64,000 nt of DNA from Muscardinus avellanarius (lineage: Eukaryota > Chordata > Mammalia > Rodentia > Gliridae), in contig OY726557.1 of assembly GCA_963383645.1 (NCBI GenBank), positions 158,127,599 through 158,191,598 on the forward strand, written 5' to 3'. The position numbers and the translations under genes are program-made. Position 1 is the stretch's first letter, and every line of letters begins with the position of its first letter. The notes beneath the pieces were generated by a model. The model searched no databases, had not been told where the DNA came from, and worked only from the letters and a program-made list of their open reading frames with translations. This document shows positions 11,271-21,751 of this stretch, in pieces.

Positions 11271-11875
11271 CCCTCTGCAAGGTCTGAGATGGAGCAACCT
11301 GGTTTTCAAGGCTTTTCCCCAATCCACGTGCCTTGGCTGCCCTCGGCGTCTTCCCACTGGGCACTGAAGTTTTCCCTGCACAGGGAGCTCAGGACCCCTG
11401 GCTACATGTGGAGGTCAGATGGCGCTCCGTAGTGCGGGCTGTATCTCAGGACCCTCTGCACCTTTGTTTCTTTACCAATAAAAGGCAATGATAACCACCT
11501 CACAGAGCAGCAGCCCTGTGCACCAAATGGGAATATGCGAGTGGAAATGCTTTGAAAGCGCCAGTTTGATGAGACAGCAATGCCTGTGATTAAACTTCAG
11601 CTTCCTGCCTCTCTTGCAGGTTTATTTTGTGGTTTTCCTCATCTCACAACCCTTTCTCCCAGTAGGTTTTCTGAGTTGTGGGAAGAGCCCTCTGATCCTG
11701 GTTCTGAGTCTTTATGGGGATGTAGTCACCCCTTCCTGGCTAGGAGGAAAGTCCTTTCAGCTTGGTTCACTTCTTTGAGATGATGGGGACCAGTCTAGCT
11801 ATTTCTCCAAACATCCCTGAACTTGGTTTTGAAGCCCCCCATGCTTCAAGAGAGCACTTCTCCCTGCAATCAGTG
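11271..11875. other. Unique intergenic sequence
   Basis: No transposon or gene recognised. Confidence 0.4.
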
Positions 11876-11995
11876 TTGGCCTTGGCCAACCTCAGCAACT
11901 TAGTGACAACCCATTTCAAAATACCAAATAAAAAGAGCTGGGGATGTAACTCAGAGATGAATGCTCTGGGATTCAATTCCTAGTACCAAAATAAA
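11876..11995 (+). mobile_element. SINE fragment
   Basis: cctcagcaacttagtgacaa, ggggatgtaactcagagatg, gggattcaattcctagtacc; most of the B1-like half is missing. Confidence 0.75.
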
Positions 11996-12365
11996 GGATT
12001 AAAAAATTAAGATCATTTGTTTTCATTTTAAAAATAGAAAATTGTTTTTTTTTTAACCATTCACTATGTGAAAAGAAAGTGGGAGAAAAATCACCACCTA
12101 AAGAGAGGAGTGAGACAAAGAGAGATTGCTTGTGTTCATGTGAGTAGGCAGCCTGTTATTATATAAACAGAAGTTGTACCCCTGCTTATCCAGGAACATG
12201 AGCAGGTAGGGCGCGCACTCCAGACTGCTTATTTCAAGGTTTGGTCTTTTACCAGTCCTACGGATGCATCAGTTCATTGATCAACCTAGAAAAATAAAGC
12301 CCTGGTCCCTATCACAGTAACCAGGTCAGCCTCAAAAGGGCCCGTGGGAGAACTGACTGGCATTT
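11996..12365. other. AT-rich intergenic sequence
   Basis: Nothing recognised apart from A and T runs. Confidence 0.35.
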
Positions 12366-12525
12366 GCTTCCTAGGACTGCCATTCCAAAGTGCCACAAAC
12401 TGGGTGACCCTCACTTCCTTTTCACAAAGCTGTGGAGGCCAGAAGCCAAAAGGTAAGGTACCGACAGGGCCATGTTCTCTCTGAGGGCTCTAGCAAGGAA
12501 TGTCCCAGGCCTTTCTCAGCTTCCA
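12366..12525 (-). mobile_element. MaLR-like LTR fragment
   Basis: ttgcttcctaggactgccat, caaagtgccacaaactgggt and acagggccatgttctctctg follow the reversed MaLR/MLT order; truncated at the right by SINE-derived sequence (cttgggttcaatccccagta). Confidence 0.5.
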
Positions 12526-12569
12526 GTCTTGGGTTCAATCCCCAGTAACACACACACATACACCATAAA

Positions 12570-12705
12570 CTGGTGTTTATGTGTATGCACCAGTTTATGT
12601 GCATACACATAAACTCATATTTAGGCATCATTTACAAAATCATATATACATATGCACACATATGTACATATACATATATATGCACACACATATAATTTCA
12701 GGTCA
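12570..12705. repeat. AT/GT-rich low-complexity tract with an inverted repeat
   Basis: tttatgtgtatgc (12576-12588) and gcatacacataaa (12601-12613) are exact inverse complements with a 12-nt loop, followed by tacata/cacaca repeats. Confidence 0.75.
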
Positions 12706-12865
12706 TCTTCTCAACAAGCCCATGAGTTAGATTCATGAACCCATTTTTACTGAGGGGATAAGAAGGTTGCCTTGGAAACGAACCAGTGTTCACCATATCC
12801 CTGCAGACACTAGGAGCTCCCCCTATACTAAAACTCCCTTTCAGGGTTCTACTAAGAGTAAGCTT

Positions 12866-13056
12866 AGATGAGTGCAATGGCACATGCCTATAATCCTAGT
12901 ACTTGGAGGCTGAGACAGATCGATCACAGGTTCGAGGCCAGCCTCTGCAAGTTAGCAAGACTCTCAGCAACCTAGCAAGACCCTGTTTCAAAACAAAAAA
13001 ATAAAATAGGACTGGGAGTATAGCTCAAATATAGAATGCCCGGGGTTCAATCCCCG

Positions 13057-13057
<1 letters not shown>
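12866..13057 (+). mobile_element. Old SINE
   Basis: caatggcacatgcctataat, aggttcgaggccagcctctg, tatagctcaaatatagaatg; its tail has become a CA repeat. Confidence 0.82.

Positions 13058-13100
<43 letters not shown>
13058..13100 (+). repeat. (CA)n microsatellite
   Basis: About 21 uninterrupted CA units in the SINE tail. Confidence 0.95.
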
Positions 13101-13103
<3 letters not shown>

Positions 13104-13915
13104 CTCCCCAAACATCTTGCATCAGTGAATACAGAATGGAGATCTGCAGTTTGTTGGAGCATACTTACTGTGTAAAACAAAGTCTACCTCTGCTTCTGTA
13201 GGATGTGCACGGCCATGTTTACCTGTAGGGCGTCACTTGGAAACAGGATGGGAGAAGGCTGGAGAGAAGACCGTGAAAGCAAATGTTACTACCATCTTTT
13301 CCAAAGCCTTTGGTTTGACGTATTCCATTTCTCTTCAACCTCCGTGGACAGCATGCACATATGTCCCTGAAAAACTATCACAGTGTCAAATGTCACCACT
13401 CTGTTCCCTCTCCACCGTGTTGTTCCTGATGCCATTAAAGTTATCCTGAGGGATTTCCTTGACCTCCGCCATTTGTCTGCCAGCAATTTCCCCTGCAGTG
13501 CCAACAACTGGTGTCAGTTTCTCCAAGTCAGCGACTCCAACTGGGATAGTAGGTGCTGTGATGGATGTCTTCTCACCCACCACCATCTTCTGGGCATGAT
13601 CCACCTGTCCCTAGGCACCTCCTGGGTAGCGCAGGTCATGGGTCTGAGTTCCAGATTAGAGAGTGAAGGGCTTCCAGTTAATACCTCCTCCATACCCCAT
13701 GGAAAATCCGGCCTCCAAAGGACTCTTCTTGGGGTCTGAAGAGTATAACCACCTTAAGAAAATTCCTTCCAGATGAGGTTCTGTGTGTGGTTGCTTGGGG
13801 GCCCTGCCTCCCATCCTGGGACCATCTCTGGGTTCTAGAGTGACGCAGAGATGCTTTTCTCATCTTGCTTTTGTTGTCTATTCCTTGACTTTGTTTACAG
13901 CCAGCTGTAAACAAA
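13101..13915. other. Repeat-free stretch with a coding-like patch on the minus strand
   Basis: On the minus strand 13386-13604 is open for 72 codons (MDHAQKMVVGEKTSITAPTI, then PVGVADLEKLTPVVGTAGEI). I do not recognise a parent gene, and splice or poly(A) evidence is lacking. Confidence 0.25.
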
Positions 13916-14125
13916 GATGCACCACTCTTTTTTATTTTTGCGGGTCTGGAGATGGAACCCAGGGACATTCAATCTCCAAGCTACAACCCCTGCCTTATAT
14001 TCTTTATTTTGAAACAGGGTCTCACCGAGTTGCAAAGGACAGTTGAGGCTGTCCACAAACCACAATCCTCCTATCTCAGTCTCCCAAATGCTGGGATTAC
14101 AAGCGTGTGCCACCACGCCTGGCAA
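13916..14125 (-). mobile_element. Type A SINE
   Basis: gggtctggagatggaaccca to gccaccacgcctggc, reversed; target sequence aagatg(c/t)accactctt is repeated on both sides (13914 and 14124). Confidence 0.88.
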
Positions 14126-14227
14126 GATGTACCACTCTTAATTTCATAAATACCTTTGAATTCTCTGGTCCTTCTATTGAAGGTCAGTTTCCTTCATTCT
14201 TATTTCATATTCTTTCTCCAGGTCTCA

Positions 14228-14230
<3 letters not shown>

Positions 14231-14270
<40 letters not shown>
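14231..14270 (+). repeat. (TG)n microsatellite
   Basis: About 20 TG units at the tail of the adjoining reversed SINE. Confidence 0.95.
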
Positions 14271-14272
<2 letters not shown>

Positions 14273-14470
14273 ACCGGGGGTTGAACTCTGGCACTCTACC
14301 TCTGACCTTTACCTCCACCTCTGTTTTTTTTTTTTTTTTAATTTTGAAATAGGGGCTCACTAAGGTCGTGAGGGCTGTGCTAAGTTGCTGAGGCTGTCCT
14401 CAACCCTGTTATACTCCTGTCCCTGCCTCCCAAGTACTGGGAACACAGGTGTGAGCCACCACACCCAGTT
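14271..14470 (-). mobile_element. Old SINE
   Basis: ggggttgaactctggcactc to gagccaccacacccagtt, reversed. Confidence 0.8.
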
Positions 14471-15967
14471 CTTGATTCTTTTAAATCAGCCAAATGTGTG
14501 GCCTTCTCCAGGGACACCGACAGCTAGCTCATTGCATCGTCTCTGAGACCCTTTCAGAAGCAGCGACATGGCCAATGGCCATTGCTCAGGCACAATCTAG
14601 TTTGCTTAGGTTTGAAATTTCCAAAGCCTCCTTACTTTCAAGAATTTTAATATTTGGTTTCCAATGAATGTCTTATGGAAATACTACATCGATTACAGGC
14701 TTTCCAGTTCCCAGAACTTTCTACAATGACATGAGTAATAGAATTGCCAGATTGATGAGTCGAGGTCCCTCTGCCCTATTTGCCTTTGTGCAAAAGAGTA
14801 AAGGCACAATGTATTTTGCCAAGAACAATAACACAAAATGCCTGGCAAGGTTCAAGATGTGTGGTTGGGAAAATGGCTTGAGAAATAACATAAAACATAA
14901 GCAAGTAACAGAGGGAGACACAGTCTCCTCTGAGCTTCCAGGGAGGAGACTCTGTGCAAACTAGAGCACAATTTGTGCATTTCTGGGCAAGATTAACTAA
15001 AAAAAATGAAGAAAGAAAGTACCCTTTTCCTTTGTCCTCATAATGTTCTATCTGAAAGGAAAAAGAGATTATACTTAAAGGCCAATTTCTGGCTAATATT
15101 AATATTAGTAGGTTCATTTTGTTAATCACCAGAGGCTCTTACTAATGTATCCTAGGAAAATAAAATATCATTACTAACAAAAATAGCCAAGTTAGCAGCA
15201 TTAAAAAGACAGCAAATTTGTGAATTTTCAAATATATATGTGACTAGTAGCTGGTTTTACTGAGCAAAGGTCTCAAAGCTGATGAGAGTGAGGAAGACAT
15301 AAGTGTTGGAAAAAAATAAACAGGCTTTCCAGCTGGGAATTCAGCTTTGCTCTTTAAATATCTAAAATCTTCTCTCAATAAGGCACATTAGAATTCATCC
15401 TCTCTCAAGTTTAAATAAATAACAACAACCTAAAATATGTATCTGTTTTTAAACAAGGATCAAACTACCTAAAGTGGACTTCCCAAATAGTGGTAGGAGG
15501 AGTTGAGGACAGAGCCTGCCCAGCACTCTGTAAATAAGAACACATGAAAGGTGAGCAGGGGGTGAGGTGAGGCCCATTTAGAGCTCCCAGCTGTTTATAA
15601 TTCCCTGGACAGTACTTCATGCATCTGTGTGCCCTCATCCTTCTCTTGAATTCCTACTGGTCTCCCCTTCACACCCAGCTCAGACATTCTTCTCCCTTTC
15701 TTTGTGTGACCTCTGAACAAAGGACCTTTGGGAGTCGAGCATGTACCTGCTCCAAGGCCCTGCCACCCCTCCTCTGTGCAACCTCCGACCTAGGAGCATA
15801 TCTCTCCTGCTGTCCTCTGCGGGCTGTTTCATAATGTCTTTGCTCACATGCCTGTCCCCTCTACTAGCTCACGAGATCCGAATCAGCACCTTTATATCCT
15901 ACAAGACTGGCACAAAGTAGATGTTCAGAAAAAATACTGGCGAGCATAAATTGAATTAAAAATTGAT
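14471..15967. other. Repeat-poor island of about 1.5 kb
   Basis: No SINE, L1 or LTR recognised. Short frames (for example 14668-14964 plus, 14776-15129 minus) overlap each other and show no family. Confidence 0.4.
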
Positions 15968-16083
15968 GGAAGCCAGGTGCATACCTGCAATCCCAGTACT
16001 TGGAAGGTTGAGACAAGAAGACTGCAGTTTTGAGGCCAGCATGCAGTAACTTAGTGAGATCCTATTTCAAATTTTTAAAAATA
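15968..16083 (+). mobile_element. Old SINE, first part (outer element)
   Basis: agccaggtgcatacctgcaa to tcctatttcaaatttttaaa; resumed at 16316. Confidence 0.75.
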
Positions 16084-16315
16084 AGGCGGGCGTGGTGGTG
16101 CATGCTTGTAATCCCAGCATTAGGGAGGCTGAGACAGGAGGATTACATGTAGTTCGCGGCCAGCCTCAGCTACTTAGTGAGATCCTTTGCAATTCAGTGA
16201 GACCCTATTTCAAAATAAAGAATTAAAAATAGGGCTGGGGTGTAGCTTGAAGGTAGAATGCCCCTGGGTTTCATCCCTAGTACCACAAAAAATTTTTTTA
16301 ATAATAAAAATTAAA
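16084..16315 (+). mobile_element. Type A-like SINE nested in an old SINE
   Basis: gggcgtggtggtgcatgctt, gtagttcgcggccagcctca, tagcttgaaggtagaatgcc and an A/T-rich tail. Confidence 0.8.
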
Positions 16316-16372
16316 AAGTCTGTGGGAGTAGCTCAGAGGTAAAATGCCCCTGGGTTAAACCCCCAGTTTAAA
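16316..16372 (+). mobile_element. Old SINE, right half of the outer element
   Basis: aagtctgtgggagtagctca followed by aaaatgcccctgggttaaac. Confidence 0.75.
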
Positions 16373-16374
16373 AA

Positions 16375-17184
16375 AAAATGATGGAGCCCTCACATCTCTG
16401 AGAAAACCTATCTAGGCTGTGTTTCTCTAGTAGCTATTTCTAAAGCACATTTCTGTTGTTGAAAACTCATTGATTTATCCATTTGAGATATAGAATGAAT
16501 GACTCCCAGTTTGCAGGTGAAAGAACAATAATTCTCACACATCCAGCAGCTGCCAGAGTTTAGCGTAACTCACTTCCAAATGACTCTTAATTGCTCTGAA
16601 AATGGGTTCTTCCTTTTTTAAAATTTTTTCCTGAGTTAGCATTTAGGGATTGTATTCAGACATAAGAAGAGTGGGCTTCATCATTCAGACTCTGGAGACC
16701 ACTATCCCTGTCCAGTCATCCCTGGTGGACAGCAATTCTTGCCAGGCTCCCTTAAAACTCATGCGACCCCGAGCTCACCAGCTTCCTTCTGAGGTCTTTG
16801 CCTGTGTCTCACCCACTAGTCTATATGTTTGTGTTTAATGTCTCCATGGGTCCCCTCGTATTACCTTGTATAATGATTAACACATAGTAAATGTTTAAAT
16901 ATTCCTTAAGTTTTTTAGAAAAAACAAATGACTTGTTTTATGAGCTTCCAATTTCAAACTGAAATGATAAAAAAAAATAATCTCCACTATTGCTAAAGGG
17001 AGTTAAGAACTTTCCACTCAGCACCAAAGAATCAAAAAGTACCTACAAATATCTTTTCCCTTTGAGTGCCACATAAAATGATAGTTTGGAATATGAGTCT
17101 TTTTTTGTCATCTGTGATACAAGAAAAAAGGTGATTCAGACAATCAACTTTATGCAGATCATAAATAAGGAAAGCAGGGTCAGA
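16375..17184. other. Unique intergenic sequence
   Basis: No repeat or gene recognised; AT-rich toward the right. Confidence 0.4.
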
Positions 17185-17381
17185 GCTGGGCGTGGTGGTG
17201 CACGCTTGTAATCCCAGCTCTTGGGAGGCTGAGACAGGAGGATCACACAGGTTTGAAGCCAGCCTCAGCTACTGAGTGAGGCTCTCAGCAACTTAGTGAG
17301 ACCCTGTTTCCAAATAAAGTATAAAATAGGTCTGGTAGTATAGCCTGGAGGTGGAAAAACCCCTGGGTTCCACCCCCAGTA

Positions 17382-17386
<5 letters not shown>
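17185..17386 (+). mobile_element. Type C SINE
   Basis: gatcacacaggtttgaagcc, tgtttccaaataaagtataa, tatagcctggaggtggaaaa. Confidence 0.88.
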
Positions 17387-17425
<39 letters not shown>

Positions 17426-17430
17426 ACACA
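17387..17430 (+). repeat. (CA)n microsatellite in a SINE tail
   Basis: About 20 CA units interrupted once by ta. Confidence 0.95.
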
Positions 17431-18265
17431 AAACAGGGTTGGATCTCAGCTCAGATTCCAAAGCTTTGTGTTTTCTACTACCCCACTCTTCAATACGCAG
17501 AAACAAAATGCCACTACACTCTTTTCATTCCAATATGCCACTCTCAACACACCCAGTTTCTACTTGCAAAATCTCTCTCCCCTGGAATTTTGAGGCGAAA
17601 ACTTAAGGATAATTTTTACAATTTTGAAAATAATTCTCTTGTCATTGTCCAAAGCAGCAATCTTGGGTTTCAGAAACTGTGACAAGACCAGTGGGCTGAA
17701 GATCAAAGTAGTAGCTTGAACATTTCATGTAACGTCGCACGAACACTTGTGCATCGTCTCAGAAGTTGTTTACTATTTTCCTACCTGAGGAGAAGTTCAA
17801 TATCTTCCGCAAAAAAGTCTGACTATCAAGGTGAAATAGTGTACCTGCTTTTGTGCTGCTGTAGGAATCCATGACACTGCGATGTCTGAAGAGCTTTTCT
17901 GCTGCCTGCCTGAGCATACTATTGTGTTCTAGTGGCTCTGTGGAAAACCTGGGTTTGTTTTTATAGGAAGGAAAACAAATGTGAGAAGCATACCCTGGGA
18001 GATAATAAGCATCCATGGAGACGCAGAAATCTTTGATCTCTTTCTCTCTTACCTCTGCCACATCCAATCAGCCTGAAAGCCCACCTGCCCACATCCCCAC
18101 TGCCATTATCTCACCACGAAGCTTCTCTGAGATGATGGCGATGGCCCCTGATTTCTCTCCTCGTATCCCTCTTGCCCTCCTCTACCTCCAGCCTATGTAG
18201 CAGCCAGAGTTATATTTTTCTAATACAAATCTAAAAACGGGAATCCTCTGGTTAAAATATTTCAT
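17431..18265. other. Unique sequence with a 102-codon minus-strand open frame
   Basis: 17759-18067 (minus) is open and contains an exon-like segment between cccag and gtacac (about 17844-17950). It encodes FSTEPLEHNSMLRQAAEKLF then RHRSVMDSYSSTKA. No family recognised; treated as a lead, not a gene. Confidence 0.25.
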
Positions 18266-18472
18266 GGAAGCTGGGCATGCTGGCACATGCTTGTAATCCC
18301 AGCATCCGGGAAGCTGAGACCGGAGGATCGCGGTTCGCGGACAGCCTCAGCTACTTAATGAGGCCTTCTGCAACTTAGTGAGACCCTGTTTAAAAGTAAA
18401 GAATAAAAAATAGGGCAGGGGGTGTAGCTCGGAGGTTGAATGCCCCTGGGTTCCATTCCCAGACCTGCAAAA
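18266..18472 (+). mobile_element. Type A SINE (first of three in a row)
   Basis: gatcgcggttcgcggacagc and right half tgtagctcggaggttgaatg. Confidence 0.9.
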
Positions 18473-18487
18473 ATATATATATCACAT

Positions 18488-18695
18488 GGAGCCAGGTGTG
18501 GTGGTGCATGCTTGTAATCCCAGCATTTGGGAGGCTCAGACAGGAGGATCACAGGTTCACAGCCAGCCTCAGCTACTTAGTGAGGCCCACTGCAACTTAG
18601 TGAGACCTTGTTTTAAAGTAAAGAATAAAAAATAGGGCTGGGGTATAGCTCAGAGGTAGAATGCCCATGGGTTCAATCCCCAGTAATGCAAAAAA
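18488..18695 (+). mobile_element. Type A-like SINE (second of three)
   Basis: ggttcacagccagcctcagc and tatagctcagaggtagaatg. Confidence 0.9.
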
Positions 18696-18724
18696 TATTA
18701 AGAAGAAAACAAAATTCATGGAAT

Positions 18725-18955
18725 CCGCTGGGCGTGGTGGCACACACTTGTAATCCCAGAGTTTGGGAGGCAAAGACTGGAGGATCTGGGTTCAAGGATA
18801 GCCTCAGCTAATTGGCAAGGCACTTCACAACTCAGTGAGACCCTGTTTCAAAAATAAAGAATAAAAAATAGGGCTGGAGGCATAGCTCGGAGGTACAATG
18901 CCTCTGGGTTCAATTCTCAGTACCAAATAAAATAAATACACAAATAAATAAAAAT
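18725..18955 (+). mobile_element. Type A-like SINE (third of three)
   Basis: gggcgtggtggcacacactt and catagctcggaggtacaatg, with an (aaat)n tail. The words aattcatgga(tt/at)cc on both sides (18713, 18953) suggest its target duplication. Confidence 0.88.
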
Positions 18956-18974
18956 TCATGGATTCCTATTGCTC

Positions 18975-19190
18975 TCTTTTGGGGGGGAGAGCAACTGGAT
19001 ATTAAACCCACAGGCATTCTACCTCTGAGCTATACCTTCCCCCAGCCTATTTTACTTTCATTTTTAAAACAGAGTCTTGCTAAGTTGCAGAGGGCCTCAC
19101 TCAGTTGCTCAGACTGGTTTTGAACCTGCAATCCTACTGTCTCCTCCTCCTAAGTACTAGGATTACAAGGGTGTACCACAAAATCTAGCT
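18975..19190 (-). mobile_element. Old SINE
   Basis: gatattaaacccacaggcat to gtaccacaaaatctagct, reversed. Confidence 0.8.
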
Positions 19191-19629
19191 CTCGTTGCTA
19201 TTTGAATCATGGCAGAAATCTTTAATCAGAACTTTAAGGCACTTTGTAGTCTGGCCTCTGCCTCCCCCCACAGACTCCCTGTTTCTACAGTCATATTCAT
19301 ATATTTTTCTTTTCTACAAAGGTAGCAAATTATTCCTTGCTTCTAGACTGCTTCCCCCCCCCCCCCGCCAATCTCCTGGCTAACAACTTTTGACTTTCAG
19401 ATTGTCTCCTAGGAAACTTCCATAGGCTCCAAACTAGTTTAGAGATCCTTCTACTAAACTCTTGCAGATCCTTGTATAGCTCCTCTATAACCACATTTAA
19501 TGATTATTTCTGTGGTTATCTATTTGGTGGTGCCCCATTCATCGCCATGTCCACACAATGCAGCACAGCACCTGGACCCTAAAAAGACCCTTGGCACATC
19601 TTTGGTTGAAGAATGAGTGAGCCAGGACT
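19191..19629. other. Unique intergenic sequence
   Basis: Contains a C run at 19352-19367; nothing else recognised. Confidence 0.4.
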
Positions 19630-19785
19630 TGCTGTGAGGAGGTTCTTGGTTCTGCCGCTTACTGACCTGTGGGATCTTGACAAGGTCATCTAACTTCTAC
19701 GGGCCTTGATTTTCTCATCTGTAAGATGAATGATGACAAGTGCTTTGTTTCCAAGGCTGTTGAAATAATCAAATGATAAATAGTT
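19630..19785 (+). mobile_element. MIR SINE
   Basis: ggttctgccgcttactgacc, aaggtcatctaacttctacg and ttttctcatctgtaagatga give the MIR core order. Confidence 0.65.
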
Positions 19786-19839
19786 CCTAAAACCATTAGA
19801 AAATTATAGAACATTATGGGAATGTCATACATTACTCTT

Positions 19840-19922
19840 CTTCATGAAACCCTATATCCGTGAAGAAATGAGGAAAATACTATCAGCCTCTTGAACTTGG
19901 GTCTTATGTAGCAGTCAGCACA
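19840..19922 (+). repeat. Dispersed direct repeat, copy 1
   Basis: catgaaaccctatatccgtg, aagaaatgaggaaaatac and acttgggtcttatgtagcag recur with a few changes at 20472-20552. Confidence 0.8.
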
Positions 19923-19949
19923 AATGGGTTCGTTACTGTTTTGGCATTT

Positions 19950-20275
19950 TCACTGCTGTGGGCCAATAAGTCTGACCACGCACAACTTAGAGGAAAGAAG
20001 ATTTATTTGCTAACAGCTCTGCAGATTTCATATGTTCTGTCCATGTGAAGTCAGGTCTGCCAAGCTCAGAGCATGGCAGTGGAAAGCAGAGAGAGGGAGA
20101 GAGCAAGAACTCTGCTCTCACATCATGGAGGCCACAAGCAAGAGAGAGGGAGCAAGGGACCTTATATAATCCCAAGGCCACACAACCAGCAACCAAGACC
20201 TATCACTAACATGACTCCTTTGTTTTTGTAAGAGCCAGGGGAACCTTCTATGTCCAAACCATTACAGTTACTAAA
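19950..20275 (-). mobile_element. LTR-like remnant, MaLR type suspected
   Basis: ctgctgtgggccaataagtc, aagatttatttgctaacagc, gcatggcagtggaaagcag and ccaaaccattacag resemble a reversed MaLR LTR. It lies between two related 80-bp segments (19840-19922 and 20472-20552). Confidence 0.4.
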
Positions 20276-20471
20276 GGACTCACCAGCACCAACATTCAAA
20301 TCTCATGCCTCCTACTCTTCATGGTCTCCAGAGAAGTTCTGAATAGCCAGGGGCATGCTGGTGCTGATGACTTAGTGGACTCTGGCCAGTGGAGAAGTAG
20401 GCGGGTGAGGAGATTCAGGAGAAGGATGAGTCAGGGTTCTTTCTGTCAAGCAGAATCTTTGCCTCTTTTCC

Positions 20472-20552
20472 TCATGAAACCCTATATGCATGAAGAAATG
20501 AGGAAAATCCCATCAGCCTTTTGCACTTGGGTCTTATGTAGCAGCCAGCACA
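20472..20552 (+). repeat. Dispersed direct repeat, copy 2
   Basis: catgaaaccctatatgcatg, aagaaatgaggaaaatcc and acttgggtcttatgtagcag; the spacer between the copies includes the LTR-like remnant at 19950-20275. Confidence 0.8.
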
Positions 20553-20831
20553 ATTTCCCACCTGCTTCATCCTTGGAACCAGGTGTTCTTAAAATGTCCC
20601 CCTTCCACCTCTCTCCTCCTGCTGCCAGGTTTTTAAAAAATATATCTTTATGATAAGCCATCGATTCCATGCTAATTTGCTAAGGAATTATTCTTATAAG
20701 ATTTCAGGGCAGGAAAAGCCTTAGGTCCTGGTGAAGAATAAAAAGTAAGAAATTGTGAGTGTTGCTAATCTGGCCTCTCAGGATCCACCTTGACAAGCAG
20801 GTTGGAGCCATGACAGATCCGATCTGAAAGG
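20553..20831. other. Unique intergenic sequence
   Basis: No repeat or gene recognised. Confidence 0.35.
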
Positions 20832-20840
20832 CAGTGATGG

Positions 20841-21066
20841 ATATTTATTTATTTACTTATTTATTGCGGATCTAGCGATGGAACCCAGGGGCATTTGACC
20901 TCTGAGCTACACCCCCTGCCCAATTTTTTATTCTTTGTTTTGAAACCAGGTCTCACTGAGTTGCAGAAGGCCTCACTAAGTAGCTGAGGCTGTCCACAAA
21001 CCGCGATCCTCTGGTCTCAGCCTCCCAAATGCTGGGATTATAAGGGTGCGCCAACACGCCTGGCTC
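20841..21066 (-). mobile_element. Type A SINE with target duplication
   Basis: gcggatctagcgatggaacc to caacacgcctggct, reversed, flanked by cagtgatgg (20832-20840, 21067-21075). Confidence 0.92.
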
Positions 21067-21075
21067 CAGTGATGG

Positions 21076-21449
21076 TTATTTAAAGAAACAAGATTGGAAG
21101 AGGAAATAACACAGCCATCCATTTGCTGCATAGCAAATAAATTTAACAGTTTGAAATTAAAGGCAACTTCTGTAGACTAGGAGTCCAGATTCAGGGTCTC
21201 ACAGGCTGCAAAGTGCCAGCCAAGCCTGGAGTCTCATCTAAAGCTCTGAGTCAGTCTTCCTCCAAGCTCACATGATTATTGGTAGGACTCAGTATCTCAC
21301 AGCTGCAAAGCTACAGCATCTTGTCTCTTCCAGGCCAGAGGGAAGGCAAGGGTCCCTGGCTTCCAGACCCTTTCTCAAGGGTCACCTATTAAGGGTCACT
21401 TAATCAAGGGTCACCTAATTAAGTTGGGCCCAACCAGGATGAGCTTGCG
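21076..21449. other. Unique intergenic sequence
   Basis: Includes a short local repeat of aagggtcacctaattaag-like words near 21380-21425; otherwise unremarkable. Confidence 0.4.
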
Positions 21450-21530
21450 TTTTGTGTGTATGTGGTACTAGGAATTAAACCCAGGGGCATTCTACGTCTA
21501 AGCTATACTATATCCCCAGCCATATTTACA
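21450..21530 (-). mobile_element. SINE right-half fragment
   Basis: ggtactaggaattaaaccca followed by ggggcattctacgtctaagc. Confidence 0.75.
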
Positions 21531-21540
21531 TACATATATA

Positions 21541-21751
21541 TATAATTTTTTTTGGTGGTACTGGGGTTCCTGAAAGCCCTTCTACCTCCAGCTATACTCC
21601 CATGGGCTACACTCCCAGACCTATTTTTATACTTTTTTATGTGGAAACAGGCTCTCTTAAGCCAGCGCAGCTGGCTTCGAACCTGCGCGATCCTCCTGTC
21701 TCCGCCTCCCAAGCGCGGGGATTACAAGCATGCGCCACCACGCCCGGCCTC
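21541..21751 (-). mobile_element. Type B SINE
   Basis: ggggttcctgaaagcccttc, hairpin aagccagcgcagctggctt and caccacgcccggc, reversed; a small internal duplication of the ctacactccca segment. Confidence 0.9.

Noticed and set aside
18266..18955. CRISPR-like or tandem array
   Set aside because: Three SINEs in a row, each with its own A tail and flank, not an array of short repeats.
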